Source: Urechis unicinctus | Lineage: Eukaryota; Annelida; Polychaeta; Xenopneusta; Urechidae | Direction: 5' to 3' | Assembly (NCBI GenBank): GCA_034190875.2 | Contig: CM067358.1 | Location: 57,259,945-57,323,944 of the forward strand | Length of the DNA: 64,000 bases | In this document: piece after piece, positions 21,426 to 34,340 of the stretch | Layout of the letters: the number at the start of each line of letters is the position of its first letter | How positions within the stretch are numbered: position 1 is the first letter of the stretch | Notes under the pieces: model-generated | The model's input: only the letters and a program-made list of their open reading frames with translations | Told to the model about the DNA's origin: nothing | The model's database searches: none | Translations under genes and position numbers: made by a program

Positions 21426-22419
21426 TAATTAAGGTTAATAATTGCTACAGAAACGAAACAATAGTCAATTTAATGAAAGACATTTGATAAAAATGAAAAA
21501 AGAATCGATTCTCCTTCGCTTTTGTCTTTAATAATGTTGCAGATTCCTAAGTTGATCTAATCGATAGGCTTAAGTGCATTGGCTAAGCCACAAAGACAGA
21601 TATGTTTAAATATTTGCGAAACAAGACATTCTATGAAAGAGCCATTAATCTACCTGACTTATAATGTTGAAACTCGACTATGGCCATATGACAAATCTGT
21701 TGTCATCACAAATTGTATTGAAGGTTGCTACAAAATTTACTGACCAGAATATGGCAGGTTGTACATATGATGAAGATGGTCAAAAAAACGTTGTCCGTGT
21801 TGGTCATACACGAAAAATGTCGTGGTGCGGATTGACGGTATGATATCCTGCGCATTATGTTCGCAAATTCGTACATCTGCAGTATATGTATACAGAGATT
21901 GCCATAAGGGATTGCAAAGACCATTGTATGTACAGTATTAATTCAAGTTGTGGGAGACAGGACCCCTCTGGCTCTTCCAATATAACTTACAGTCAATGGG
22001 TATGACACAATGCGATATTTATACTTAACAAATAAGAATCGCTTTACAAATTCAGATATCTATAAGTTGATTTTAACTTGACAACGCTTGCTGGTCATTC
22101 TAATATTCCTTTTCTTAGCGGATCAATGAGGAACCATCTGTTCGCAAAATGTGCAAATTGCTGGGTGCGTTCGTTCTACAATCAGCATTACTTTCCTTAT
22201 ATTTTTCACAATACATGCCAGTTGCGTATTATGAAGTAAATATATTGTGATACAACAAAAATGCTGAACACAGTGCGGGCTGCAATAACATATCTCTGTA
22301 TTAATTAAGTTCATTCATTGCTGGTTTAATTGGCCGCTTTGGCATCATGTGTAAACGCTTAGCCATTTTGGTCCTAGTATTATAATCATTGCCCGACCTC
22401 ATATGTACTATTCGTGAGA
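21426..22419. other. Duplicated sequence without a supportable gene
   Basis: It aligns with 62,691-63,605 in copy B to about 22,370. Short minus-strand frames at 21,706-21,924 and 62,964-63,194 are homologous and share V-F-A and H-I-L/M-V-S, but they have no recognisable domain. Confidence 0.4.
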
Positions 22420-23055
22420 GCAGTGGGGGTGAGAGTAGAGTTAGGGATCGGGATGAGAGAAGTGGGGTGAGAGTGGTGGGGATGAGAGGAGTGGGATGAG
22501 AGGATTTAGGTGAGTGGTGGGTGGAGTGGGGTGAAGGGTGGGGTGAGAGGTGGGAAGAGGATTTAGGTGAGGAGTGGAGAGGGTTAGGGGGTGAGAGAGA
22601 AAGAAGGAGGGGGTGAAAAGTGGGGGGAGGGTGAGAGGGGTGTGGTGAGTGAGTGGTGGAGGTGAGAGGAGTGAGAGGGTTAGGGATAAGAGAGATGGGG
22701 CGAGAGGGGTTAGAGGAGTGGAGGGGAGAGAAGTGGGGGTTAGAAGGTTAGGGATAAGAGAGATGGGGCGAGAGGGAGTGGGATTGAGAGGGGTGGGGTG
22801 AGAGAAGTGGGAGTGAGAGGAGTTGGGATGCGAGGAGTAGGGGTGGGTTGAGAGAAGTGGGGTGAGAAGAGTGGGTTTTGAGAGAGTGGGAGTGAGAGTG
22901 GAGAGTGGGAGAGGGGTTGGGTTGAGAGAAGTGGGAGTGAGAGGGGTTGGGTTGAGAGAAGTGGGAGTGAGAGGGGTTGGGTTGAGAGGAGTGGGAGTGA
23001 GAGGGGTTGGGTTGAGAGAAGTGGGAGTGAGAGGGGTGGGATGAGAGTAGTCGGG
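22420..23055. repeat. G-rich minisatellite, 15/30-bp period, only in copy A
   Basis: Purine-rich units such as GAGAGAAGTGGGAGTGAGAG and GGGTTGGGTT repeat with increasing order towards the right. From 22,850 the 30-bp period is nearly exact. Dense GGG and GGGG runs on the plus strand could form G-quadruplexes. The 216-codon minus-strand frame rich in P, T, S and L is a by-product. Copy B jumps straight across this place (about 63,605). Confidence 0.9.
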
Positions 23056-23505
23056 GTGGGGAGGTGCCGTCACGTTACCTCTATTCATCATATTTCTTAT
23101 TGAATTATGCCTGTTGTTATTTATCTGTTGTGCAAATGCCCGTTAGGAAATATTTGCTGTGTTAAATGTCATCGATTAGGTGCTCATTGTGAACATATTC
23201 CCATGCATGGTTCCCACAGGATGTAGCCATAGAAATTAGAATGAAGTGGAACAATGTTTTTAAGTATCACTTTCAATAGCCATTCGTGAATCACGACTGT
23301 GGTGAATGCAGGATTTTTTCTGGGCTTGGACTGGTATTCTAAAATCTATTGATCACTTAGAGCAGCCTGCAAAAGGGACAATGTAATTCAAATACCTCTA
23401 TTCATCATGCTGCAATGACTGTCATTGATTGCAGTGTAATGTATGGGTGGTTTCCATGTTCGATTCGGTATGCCTTTCATAAATGATAAGTTGGCAAAAT
23501 GCTGA

Positions 23506-24384
23506 GGGTTTGTCGATCTCCATATTGCAGCCATAATGTTATATTCCCAAGAGTGGATCAGCGATATCCATTGTAATATATCAAACGACCATGGCCTTTA
23601 TGCATTATTCCGCGGTGAAGGATATTGACTAAATCAATATGAATGCAAAAAATATTCACTCGTTAGCTGCATCCGATTTCAGCTGAGATATCTTACTGAA
23701 GGGCAGAATAGGAATGTGAAACAGGCTGCTGATGACGACTTCACCTAATGAAAGGATATGACGTGTAAGGCCTGTAGAATCAGGGTCTACCACTCCTTTG
23801 GTGCCATCCAACCCTCCAGCATCAGTTGTATGTACCGTCTGAGGTCTCATCTCCAGCTGGTTCATCTATTGAGCAATACAACCCTTGTATCTAGCGCCTG
23901 ACATATAAAGTGAAGCCGCCTCGGCTTACGGCAACTTCACACAGAATAAAAAGGGCGTTAACGCAAACAGTTGATATTAGGGTCAGGCAAGTTTGTATGT
24001 CGGAAAGAGACCAGATCGCTGTGGGCTGTTGGTGGTGTCTGCACATTTTAATGCACCAGTTTGTGCCTGTGGCGCGGATGGAATTTAGTTGGATATACTC
24101 TAGATCGGCACGCTTTATGGGAATGTCCTTATGTGTTCTACTTGCAATGCTGAGGCAAATAATTGACGTGCTCGGCCGGTAACGGTGAGTTTCGGTTTAG
24201 CCAATATTGACCTTGACATTTGTCATGCGTTTGGTGTTTATAGCTATAGATTGTCACAGATTGATGCCTCTATATTTAGAAAATTACACAGCAAACCCAT
24301 CTTACCTCTACAATATGGGCGCTTCCTGAGTTCACTGGCTCTGCACGTGACAGGTAAAACGCTGAAGAACTGACCTGTATCATA
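23506..24384. other. No supportable gene
   Basis: Short frames occur on both strands (23,656-23,865 minus and 23,910-24,182 plus). None has a recognisable motif and there is no repeat. Whether the A/B duplication continues here cannot be told because copy B ends at the window edge. Confidence 0.5.
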
Positions 24385-24680
24385 CAACTCGTACAGCGAC
24401 ATCTAGCGATTAACTCGCCGGCGAGAATGACAGAATGGCGGGGATAATTATCCTCTCATAACAAGCCTTGCTCTCGCCCCATGGTGAAGATATATGATCA
24501 CGTTTATGCTGCAATCCGTCATACACACCCATTTCATTGACGATCAAGCGGTAACTCGGGTGTACGCTTGTAGAATATGCATCTTGTAAAGAAGACGAGG
24601 GCTATGATATATTCCATGCAGGAAGGTCACTCATCATAAGGGAAGACTGCTTCCACCTATAACAGCAACTTTAGACCATT
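24385..24680 (+). pseudogene. Relic U7, plus-strand member of the unnamed coding-like family
   Basis: The plus strand reads T-S-S-D-stop-L-A-G-E-N-D-R-M-A-G-I-I-I near 24,390-24,450, matching the D-A-P-x-x-G-E-N to I-I-C segment of relics U2 and U4. Further on it reads Y-A-S-C-K-E-D-E-G-Y-D-I-F-H-A-G-R-S-L. G-R-S-L is encoded GGA AGG TCA CTC here, against GGA CGT TCT CTC in U2 and GGG AGA TCG ATG (G-R-S-M) in U4. Stops break it. Orientation is opposite to the copies in A, B, C1 and C2. Confidence 0.4.
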
Positions 24681-27600
24681 ATGAAGCATGTTTTATGCAT
24701 GCATGCCCACTCTTAAATAGTACCTACACAGTTTTGTCAAGCCGCGAAAACATGTTCACGTCCCAGACCCTGACGTGGTATTCAATACCAAAACATGTAT
24801 GCGTGGCACATAATGGTTCTGACGTATCTTACATTTCCAAACACACGATCAAAGAGCTCGCATATATTTGAAGATCATCATTTGACTTGGAACGGACTTG
24901 CTACAGACAGACGTTTAGTCCATGCCACGCATCTCGATGTGGGCTATCAGGCGTTTAATGATAAACGTGGATATCTGTATCGCAACTCCCCCACCGATGT
25001 CAACTAGCACTGACATATACATTTATGCACAGTGCGGCTCGTGAACGATGCACAGTACAAACACATTGTGTTGCTTGCGTTGTTGTGTTGCGATATGGAT
25101 GGATAGAGGTGATACAGGTAATAAAACAGTTAGTCAATGCGCACATCCGTGTGCCTTTATTTAATGTAGTATAACATCTACCAACGCAAAATATCTTTTT
25201 TTACACTGATGATCATTCAGGTTTCCTGATTATAACGTTTTAATCGAACAATTCGTCAGATTATAAGCACATTGAACTGTAACAATACTGACGATCATTC
25301 AGATTAAAGCTTTCCTGATTATAACTTACCGCAGAAATTGCCTGTAATTGTGCTTGATGGACGGTAGTTGCGACATTTCCATCCAGATCACCACAAATAT
25401 ATCATGAAGCATTACGAATTCCTTCTGAACCCAGCCCTTAGGCGCGAATCATTGCCTCTTCCAGACCAATAACAGGTAAGCCTTGTACAACTACATGCCT
25501 CATGTATTCATATTACGACATTGTATAATCTTTATCAATCCTATTGTGCCCTGGCTACAATAATCTCCACATACTTATAAAACTTTTATTGAGGCTCCCA
25601 AAAATTCCTCTAGCTCTGACTTTTTTGTCATCATTTATGTGCAATGTACGAGAGTAAGTGTTCCTAAAGCCAGTCAACTTGTGTCCAGATGTCACTTTAT
25701 GCCGATTCAATATAATTGATGATGAGCTGGCAAGTAGATGGCGACTGGTACATGAATGGGCATTTAATGCAACCGCAAAGAGCACATCACACACGATGAC
25801 TATCGCAGCTTGGAAATGGTAATAGGGAGAGTAGTAGGGAGGTTTAATTGACTAAGATTAGCCTAATATCGTTAGCCGTTAGCTGACTTTGGCCAAGATG
25901 TCAGTATCATTGCTCACCAAGCATATTGTAGCCAATTACCAACATATTCGACAGCTTTTGGGTTAAATGTTCCTCTCACCTTCTATACACAGCAAATTGT
26001 CCGGGTGGATGCAATAAACCCCGATTCCCACGGGCTAAGTTTGGGCCTGACGGAAGGACATTTGTCATCAAGTCATCATAGTAATATCGTGAATTATATA
26101 TTATGATTGTTGGGGTCATTTTTAATTAAATTGAGGCGGCCTTAGTAGGCATAATGGGAAACAACGTCAACAGTTTTTCTTTGTAATACTGCTGTTTTAA
26201 TGATGTGCTCATTTACTCATCGAATAGCAGTTAAATATGAAGCGTATTTTGGTCAGTGACTAAGGTGTTATATATTGCTGACATTGGCCCATTTCGGATA
26301 ACCGATTGCGAGACTTTCACCAAATAGCGTATGCTGATTGAGATGGTCAGGATGGAAAGAATGACCCCTGAGTGACTGTCAATTTGTCGGCTTTTCTTAA
26401 ATGACTCGCCATAGGCCGTTTGATGTGCAGTGATGTACAGTTAATTTACCATAATATAACGACGTTAATTAAAGCCAGCCCATTCGTCGAGCATTTCGCC
26501 GCTAGCATATAGTTCATAATATGACAATATACATTTTTATAAAGCCCACCCACCATACAACCTACTGGTACCAATATAGACACTCGAACTTGACAACGGT
26601 AACTGAGCGTCTTACGCCGATTTAGAAAACCCCCTTCAGGTGTCTCATACAGCAGATAAGCGTCACAAGATGGCTGCCGTTTGCATGTTATTTTACCAAT
26701 ACTTGACTTTCACAAGCTCATCATTGCAAACGGGGCTGTGCATAATGGATGAAAAGGGACAAATGCATAGCACTGTGTTAGACGATTTTAATATCATCCG
26801 GTGAAAGTAAACCTTCGTGTTAAGCCGTCGTGGTAAACTGTCTTGGTAAGCGGTCTTGGCAATCAATCCGATGACAGTGCGCCAATCATATGTAAGCATA
26901 TTCACATCCTGCTGTATAAACAGTTTGCACAAAAGCGTTGATATTGACGTGTAAGGCTGTGTTATTATATCACTCAATAACGTCTGCGGCATAGCAAAAC
27001 CCTGCAGAACCAACCCTCTATCTTCACGCTTGCCCGTAATTGTGTATTTTGGGGACATGACAATGATTAACTTGAGTTATCCCGCGAAAAAGGCGGTTGA
27101 ACTACTTATTTTATTAAGGCATTCGTCTATTCAGAGAGAAATTAAATACCTCGGCAAATATCCGAATCCGGAAAGAGTAATGATCAGTATTTGGTCTTGA
27201 TTTACCATATATTGTATGCTTCAATCACACATACTGCATGCAATGCATGAGGCATCGAACACCTCTCTATTTGTTAATCCTGTTCAGCATCCATTGATTT
27301 CATGGTTATAGTGATTATAGCACTATAACATTTTCTGATGCAGAATGCTTCGATGTGGCAATCTTATAACCAATTAACGAGTGGCTTAACGCTGACCCAT
27401 AAACCATCCATCTACAAAACCATGAGAATTCTCATTCGTTTTGCTTGATGCTTGATCAACAGGAACAGCGAATGATCAGCGGTTGCTCCGTGACGTCATC
27501 TTGTAAAGAAAAGCACTACCCACCTGTTGTAGTTGTAGTGGCCCAGTGGAAGGAACAATTTCTATACAGTTTGAAGCTGAACTCTCTCTATAATCAGAGA

Positions 27601-28190
27601 AAAAGATAAGTATGAAGATCTCAACCCTCTTTATCATTTCTCAATACCTAAACGTTAGCCTTTGTAAATTGTGGCGAGTTATGTTCTGAACATTGGCTTG
27701 TTCGAATACCTATCGTTGGAGATTTGAATATTGAATGCGCATTTCCATATGTGGGTGTTTAAGCTGCTGTAACCGTCTCCGTCCAGTCATATATCTCTAT
27801 AAAATGTGATCCAGAAGCCTTAAAGTAATGGCGTATACATTAAAAGGCAGACTACTAATAAAAATGGCACGCTATCACGGCGATGTCAGATTAAGTTTGT
27901 GAAATATGAACGTGTACACGAACAAAAGCAAACAATTCCAAATAACAAACTTGCTGTACGTGAACATTCTTTGGCCAGATTGTATAGTCGCCATTGTATT
28001 TCTATATATCCATGCTTATTACAATGAATGCAGTTAAAACAGAGAGATATAACGATTGTAGCCGTTGATTTGCTAGATTTGATAAAGACAGAGGTATTGG
28101 AGCATTGTTTTTTTGTTATACGTGTAATCATATTTACTCGTATAGACAAAGGTATTTTTTTTATTTCTGTAAAGAATGGTTTTCTAAGCC
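24681..28190. other. Unique sequence without a recognised gene
   Basis: The longest frame is 121 codons on the minus strand (26,693-27,058). It has an ATG and no membrane segment or known motif, and I have no evidence that it is expressed. A minus frame at 25,555-25,794 is similar in quality. A TGACGTCA site is at 27,491-27,498. Confidence 0.5.
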
Positions 28191-28192
28191 AG

Positions 28193-28345
28193 TTAGCTAT
28201 TCTGTTGGTACTCGTATTCCACTCGATATTCTGTGGGTACTCGTATTCACCTAGTTATTCTGTGGGTACTCGTATTCACCTAGTTATTCAGTGGGTACTC
28301 GTATTCACCTAGTTATTCTGTGGGTGCTCGTATTCAACTCGTTAT
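28193..28345. repeat. 29-bp tandem array, about five copies
   Basis: Units contain TATTCTGTGGGTACTCGTAT and TCACCTAGT. The outer copies are slightly diverged. Confidence 0.9.
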
Positions 28346-28418
28346 ATACCTGCCATCATTGATAAATGTACCATATTGGGGCTAATTATATCTTATATGA
28401 TTCACAGATAACCTCGCA

Positions 28419-28634
28419 TTGAATAAGCCGCCAAGTGACCAACGCCAACGTTGTAAGCTAAAGCCAGACTGCTTCAACATTATTTCTCATTTTACACTTC
28501 ACTCAGTATTACTTTCGATCGATGCTATCGCGATGGATGCACCAATTATTGATGAGAATCAAATGTTTTACAGTGTAATTTGGCAGGGAGCAATGTCTGA
28601 CAGAAGATTGCACCCTGAATTGACACGAAATTAA
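28419..28634 (+). pseudogene. Relic U6, plus-strand member of the unnamed coding-like family
   Basis: An open frame of 71 codons holds C-K-L-K-P-D-C-F-N-I-I-S-H-F-T-L-H-S-V, then I-D-A-I-A-M-D-A-P-I-I-D-E-N, then F-Y-S-V-I-W-Q-G-A. The same order in minus-strand relics U2 and U4 (C-x-N-I-I-S-H, H-S-V, I/V-D, D-A-P, G-E-N, V/I-I-C-Q-G) is clear. D-A is written GAT GCA here and GAT GCT or GAT GCC in the others. The usual cysteine of V-I-C is tryptophan here. No later G-R-S-L segment is visible. It is the only copy of this part with no internal stop, though the ATG may be fortuitous. Confidence 0.45.
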
Positions 28635-29003
28635 CTGTCTGCGTTCGGATATATACATAAATATGTGAATAGAAACTCACAGGTCACAGGGAGCATTGGT
28701 GGCTGCTAAACCTCCATGGTATTACTTGCTGACAGCATGTACCTCTGAGCATATTTCTTTTCAATCGCAATTCCCACACTGATACAACGAAGAACTGTCT
28801 TTTAAATCATTGTTTTCTGTTTTCATTGGATGAATTCGATCTCTATATCGTATCAGTCATTGCGGCATATCTATGCCAGTTGAACCCATGGGGTCAATGA
28901 CAAATTGTGTCGGTCGTGCGCTATACCAGACCATCATCAATCTATGTACCAAGGTCCTGAACACCACTTATGTCTAACCCATATTCGTGAGAAGCTTCAA
29001 TAT

Positions 29004-29203
<200 letters not shown>

Positions 29204-31739
29204 TTATTATTAACGTAGCATTCAATACATTAGTGTAGTGTACCCTGTGACTCTATAGAAACTATGCTAAAACTGCTCATATGGTCTGGTTACAAGACAA
29301 TGCCAGTTGAAAGGCAGTTTGTGGAAATACGAAGCCATATAAGCTTGAGGGATATTAGCAATTGTGAAGTATGTCCTAAGGTTACTTGCTTTACTCCATT
29401 GAAAGGAATAGAAAAAGTCCACTTGTTCAATCGAATTCCCTACGGATGTCCTTAATTATTGCCATGGAGGTCGAACTAACAAATATGATTCATATATGTG
29501 ACACAGGTGTATACAAAATAAATCGATCATGATCATGGTCAGCATTGCAATGGAGACATGGTGCATATTTTATGGCACATTGCAACATTTGTGGCAATAA
29601 TTCCATACCACGATAATTTCCGTATAGCTGTGAAATATGCAACATCACCAAAACTTTGTAGGCTGGACATAGTGGATTACTGGTAGGAAGCGTCTTTAGA
29701 CTCGCTACCCAGGCATTAACTATAGAAGGATGACTGGAGATGACTCTGCTAACTGTATATTATGTTTATACAGTATATCGATGTGATGTCAACATGTGAT
29801 TTATCATGCATATCCAATGCATATTCGTCACAATTTTATGATGAATGATGTCAACGTAGGATTTATGTAGTACAATGGCAGATCATTTATTACGACGCAT
29901 TATAAATGTTCTTATAACATATCACTGTTGAATTCTGAATTGACGGAAATAATATCACAGGGAAACTCATGCCAGCATCTAGCAAAATGTAACCAAAATA
30001 AATGTTGATGGACACTCGCCAGGAAAATGTTGTTTGCAAGCTCAGCCTCATTCGAAGCATCAAGTTATTATAAAAAGGTTTTTAAATGTATAACTACGTT
30101 TTGTGTTGTTATATATTTGAACTTAACAAAGCATGATACATAGTCGTGTTTTCTGCACTAGCCATGTCCATTTGTCTAAGACCCTTCATGTGACGTCATG
30201 CCGCGTGTCAGCACCCTAGCATGTTCTCCTCTGATAGTTGGCTCTATGTCCCGCCATTCTTTCTACGCCACTAACCTAGCTAGAGGAAGGATGCTCTTTG
30301 GAGTTGTTGTATGTTTACATCAAATGAATAAATACGATGAATAAACTCAATTTGGCTATGGACCCTAATGGCCCACAGGTCAAGTTAGCTTGAGTAGAGA
30401 CGTCAAAACAACTTTGCAGTGTAAATTTGCTTATATAAGTTAATCTGATAAGGCGATGAATTGAATAAAAGTTACTATTCAGGGTGATGTGTTGGGTCAG
30501 TAGTATCTTTCCCTCGTTAATATACCTTCACAGACCAGAGAGCATCGAGGATGAATTTGTTTAATGAGATTATCTCTTGCGACGTTCGGAGAGTTGCTCC
30601 TTCGTGATAGTTTTGAAGGAAATGCTTGCGTGTGCGTTTAACGAAAAAAACCCCGAAATGTATACTTCGACACAAGGCTTTGGTTCGTTCATTTGCATGT
30701 CATAGAAAAAGTTTAGGTTTGTAAAAGCTAAATTCTATGCACCGAAAAAATCACAACGTTCATATCGCCTTCGACAGCAGCAAATCTACCAAAATCCCCC
30801 GAATTTCGCGCTCCAATGAACCATTAACTGCTGCTAAACTAACCATACGCTGCTTCTTAAGATACGCGCTAAATTGACAGTAACGCGAGGTAGCATCAGT
30901 TGACATTGCTGATATTCACTATTCTATATTTTAAGACTAAAATAAATCCTACAATATTCAGTATATTCCATATTTAATTATTTAATTATGGGTACCCTAT
31001 ACAACCCAACTTTAGATGACATATTGAGGGATGAGCAACACGTTTTGTCATCACCTAAAGTAGAACACAATGAAATATTAGAGTAAAAGGCAAAAGGTAT
31101 ATAATTTGATGTTGAACTAGAGCGCTTGCTTAACTGCAATAACTGGCCCAAAACACACTTAGTTGGCTTATCGCCTTTAAATTAATGACATTCGGTAGTC
31201 ACTGAATTATTTATTCGAATTTTGCTTGCCATTGTAGCAAGTTATGAGGCCTAGATGCGGAATGGCTATTTTGACGTTGTTATGCAAATTACCTGCAAAC
31301 ATCTGTAGAAACTCCACAGCCTTCAGGCTTATCTGAAATATAAATAAAAGTGGTTACTGTTGTTCTATCGATTAGCCTTAAAGTCATTATGCTTGATTCA
31401 ATGCGTCGGTAACCACTGCCAAATGGGGTCGTCCTTCTCTGAACGGCTGTAGTAGTTCCTATGAAAGTTGTACAGTTCCATGAAGAATAACAAGACGAGA
31501 AAAAAAAGAAAAATATGAAGAAGGAAATAAGATCAATAGTAATTTATCTTTCCCTCCACATGAAAAAAAAATGGCAAAGCATGTGTTATAATATATTACC
31601 AAGTTTAAAAATGGGACAGTGTAGTCTTTAATAACTTTCTACCTAGCGCCCCTCAACATAATGATTCAACAAAGCGCTAATGAACATAAACAAACGGAAA
31701 TGAGGGTCTTTTCCTTTTTTGTTCGCAACTTGTCCTATA
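29204..31739. other. No supportable gene
   Basis: AT-rich sequence with many stops in all frames. A TGACGTCA site lies at 30,191-30,198. No transposon ends, repeats or RNA genes were recognised. Confidence 0.6.
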
Positions 31740-31916
31740 ATATCAAATGTAATTTCGCAGAGGTTTAACAGCCACTATTCACAGTGACCTGAGTATTTCC
31801 TTATGCATATCTATAATCCTACCTGACCAAAGCGCAAACTGTTAATGTCATGTAATATGTCGAACATCGATCTCCCTCATCAACGACCACCGCGTTCCAG
31901 GGTATTTGTTACCGGC
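31740..31916 (-). pseudogene. Relic U4, C-terminal part, cut off by the Ginger insertion
   Basis: The minus strand gives G-R-S-M-F-D-I-L-H-D-I-N-S-L-R-F-G-Q, parallel to G-R-S-L and I-N-S-L-R-W-G-Q in U2. The plus-strand DNA also matches 19,800-19,960 (CGCAAACTGTTAATG, then GGTATTTGTTACC). The N-terminal part lies across the transposon at 34,341-34,600. Confidence 0.45.
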
Positions 31917-31917
31917 T

Positions 31918-34340
31918 GTGTAATAGGCCAAACTATACCACGCACCACGATAATGCCCGGGGTTAAAGTAGCCTAGGCCGTTTTATACCTGGGTATAATC
32001 TGGGCTTGGTCACTTTATACCCCCTGGTCTAAATTATACCCCCAATCCCGGAGACAAAATATTCAAGGAAATGTTTTTTCTTTGTCTTACAGGCTGATGA
32101 AACTATACTTATTCGCTAAAGTGCATGATTTCAATTGCAATAATGCACAATTAAGCTGACCACTTGAACACTAAACGGTTATCAAGGATACAGTCATATT
32201 TGATGCAGCGGTAATAGCAGTTTCCATCACCTTTGGTCTGATGCGTAAGTCTTGGCTGAGAAAGCACAGATCGGGCTACGTATACGGGCTTCGTAGTAAG
32301 TAAGACCCACCACTGCTGAGATGTTTTCGTACAACATTGGAAAGTGAAAGGAACACCCTGGTCCAGATTGAATATTTCATGGCGCTATCCATTATTTGCC
32401 CTTGGTCTCTTGGAATGCTGGGGTCTCTCCTTCAACGCGTCACGGTGAAGGTTAGGATCATTGATTGCGGGCACAAGGTCGACGCGAATATCTGATGATG
32501 ATGTGACATGTGTGAAGAGTTTGATATTGCTGGCAGGGTATGTCTTACAAATGATCTTACTTATCCTCGTATTTGTGTAGCTTTACAAGTCCTTGCGGAG
32601 GGATTCGACAACAGTGTAAGGACCAGTCCAGTGTGGCTCCATCTGGGATACCATCCGGTGGATACGACGACTATTCTTCACGTATAACGTGGAACCAGCG
32701 ATGATTTCTTTGTTACTTTCATGGCGTCGACCATAACATTCCATCTGTCGAGACTAATGAAGTACATAGTCTGTAGACCACCAGTGTGGGCTGAGTCTGG
32801 AAGAGGCGCTGCATCACTCTCGTCGACGGACGTTAGGTCCATGGGCAGCTTAGCAGTGCAGCCATACATCACTTTGATGGGTATACACTTGATTGAAACA
32901 TGTACAGATGTATGGTAGGCCAACAAAATGTCTGGAATGTATTCATCCCAATCATCGTCTTGGTCGTTGACGAGCCAACTCAGGGCAGCCTTGAGAGCCC
33001 AATTGTCAACTTCCCTTTGGCCGTTTGACTGTGGGTGGCAAGCCGACGTCACGTGGTGATCAGTCTGGAAAGTGTCCATGAGCTTGTCAATAACTTGGTT
33101 GACGAATTCACGGCCCGTGTCACCGATAGGACTGTCCATGCAGCCTAGTCGATAGAGTAGAAGAATTGTGCAACAGACTCTTGTCTCGGATGGCAGCTGC
33201 TCTCGACCACTAGAAGAAATGGTCAGTTATGGCGATGATGTATTTGTTACCAATTGTTGTTTCATGAAGAGGTACAGCCAAGGGATGGAGGCAAGGAATC
33301 TCATGGCCGTCTTTGGGATTTATGATTAAGCTCTTCTGACATGCCATCACGTATTCATTCCCTACCAATAATATCTTTGGGATATTTTGCTCAAGGTCTT
33401 ATACCTGACTGGGTACCCGTCTGTGGCTTGGTCGTCATGACAAGCCTTCAGAATGCTTGGCAAGCTGGTTGAGACAAGTACCTTCTTGTCTCCGTGGAAG
33501 ACAAGGAGGTACTTATCAACACGAAATACTTGACGTTCACTCGCTTGGCAGGATCTAGGTTGTAGACTTGCTGTGGATACTTTCGATTTTTTGAGCTGGT
33601 GACGAAGTTCAAAACATGGTCGTGCACGTTATCAACCATGAAGGATTTGTATTGTGCCGAGGTGGAATGAACATTACAAACCCTGAGCATGGCATGAAAC
33701 CCAATTCATTTAATCATGTACGAAGTGCGAGTTACTCTCCGAATTGAACTCTACGTCACAACACACGCGTCGCCCGGCCTGTTTTGAGGCAACGCAACCT
33801 CTCGAAGCGCGCATAGCAGTCTTAATAGTCTTCTACTTAAATGTATGCGTGCACGACGCACGAAATACATTGAATTCAACATCACCGCACTAGCGTCGCC
33901 ATGGCCCGTTTTTCTGACAATGTTGGAAATATGAAAGGTGCACAGCGTGTAATTCCACTGTATTGTAAATCAAACTCGGTGTCAATCCTTATCCAGTCAA
34001 ATGCGTTTGATATAAAATTATTATATAGAAAAGTAATGGAAAAATATGACAACACAGCTGAAAAAGAATTATATTCTCTCAAAGAGCTTTGATATCTATT
34101 ATGTGATCAGGTCGTAATGTGATTTTAAAATCATGATGAAAAGAAGTTCTTTTCAGTGACTTATTTATGAAATATGCAAGAGGTTATAATCTGACATAGA
34201 GGGGCACAGTCTGGCATAGACCGAGATAATTCCGGTACAGGAATGAGCCTGTGCTACTTTACACCCTGGGGTATATATTTACTAATGTCAGACTATACCC
34301 GGGTATAGTTTGGCGTGGGTTTATTCTGGCCTGCTACACA
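31918..34340 (-). mobile_element. Ginger-type DNA transposon with integrase-like transposase, decayed
   Basis: The left end TGTAATAGGCC (31,919) and the inverse of the right end TGTAGCAGGCC (to 34,338) form terminal inverted repeats. These continue in part with ACCACGC and a shared TATACC(C/T)GGGTATA block. Both ends fit TGTNR, the terminus described for Ginger1 elements. GGCT occurs at 31,914-31,917 and 34,341-34,344, a 4-bp target duplication as expected for that group. The interior encodes an integrase on the minus strand and no reverse transcriptase, RNase H, protease or long terminal repeats. Joining the flanks at GGCT restores the continuity seen in relic U2, which confirms insertion. 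Confidence 0.7.
32560..33690 (-). pseudogene. Ginger/gypsy-type integrase remnant
   Basis: From high to low coordinates, the zinc-binding part has K-A-C-H-D-D, then K-I-S-Q-R-Y-Y-W (33,360-33,470). A strand with A-I-T-D-H-F-F follows (about 33,215), then G-R-E-F-V-N (about 33,105), and the core signature H-P-Q-S-N-G-Q-R-E (33,009-33,038). D-W-D-E-Y-I-P-D-I-L-L-A-Y-H-T-S comes next, and the C-terminal N-S-R-R-I-H and W-T-G-P-Y-T-V-V (32,602-32,634). This order is that of retroviral-like integrases of Ty3/gypsy and Ginger elements. Four or more frame changes and stops interrupt it. The piece upstream (33,448-33,690) reads K-Y-P-Q-Q-V-Y-N-L-D-P-A-K-R-V, also seen ahead of integrases in such elements as far as I recall. 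It is non-functional. Confidence 0.8.

Larger units (their letters stand above)
5494..23505. repeat. Long direct duplication, copy A (18 kb)
   Basis: Copy A aligns in the same order and orientation with 53,586-64,000. Matching blocks, judged by eye at about nine bases in ten, are: 5,494-6,470 with 53,586-54,350; 6,515-6,960 with 54,950-55,352; 6,964-7,572 with 55,630-56,255; 9,730-10,440 with 56,320-57,030; 14,470-16,900 with 57,044-59,340; 18,840-20,262 with 59,350-60,747; 20,290-20,610 with 61,645-61,960; 21,115-22,370 with 62,385-63,605; 23,125-23,505 with 63,610-64,000. Copy A alone carries the 48-bp, 67-bp and G-rich arrays and the segment with hAT element 2. The true right end is unknown because copy B leaves the window. 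Confidence 0.9.

Noticed and set aside
22441..23091. 216-codon proline/threonine-rich minus-strand frame
   Set aside because: It is the complement of a G-rich minisatellite absent from the duplicate. Lack of stops follows from composition.
26693..27058. 121-codon minus-strand frame as a gene
   Set aside because: It is open and has an ATG but no motif, duplicate or splice context. Such a length can occur by chance in 64 kb.
32560..33690. Ty3/gypsy LTR retrotransposon
   Set aside because: Only integrase is present. There is no protease, reverse transcriptase, RNase H or long terminal repeat, and the ends and 4-bp duplication fit a Ginger-type DNA transposon better.
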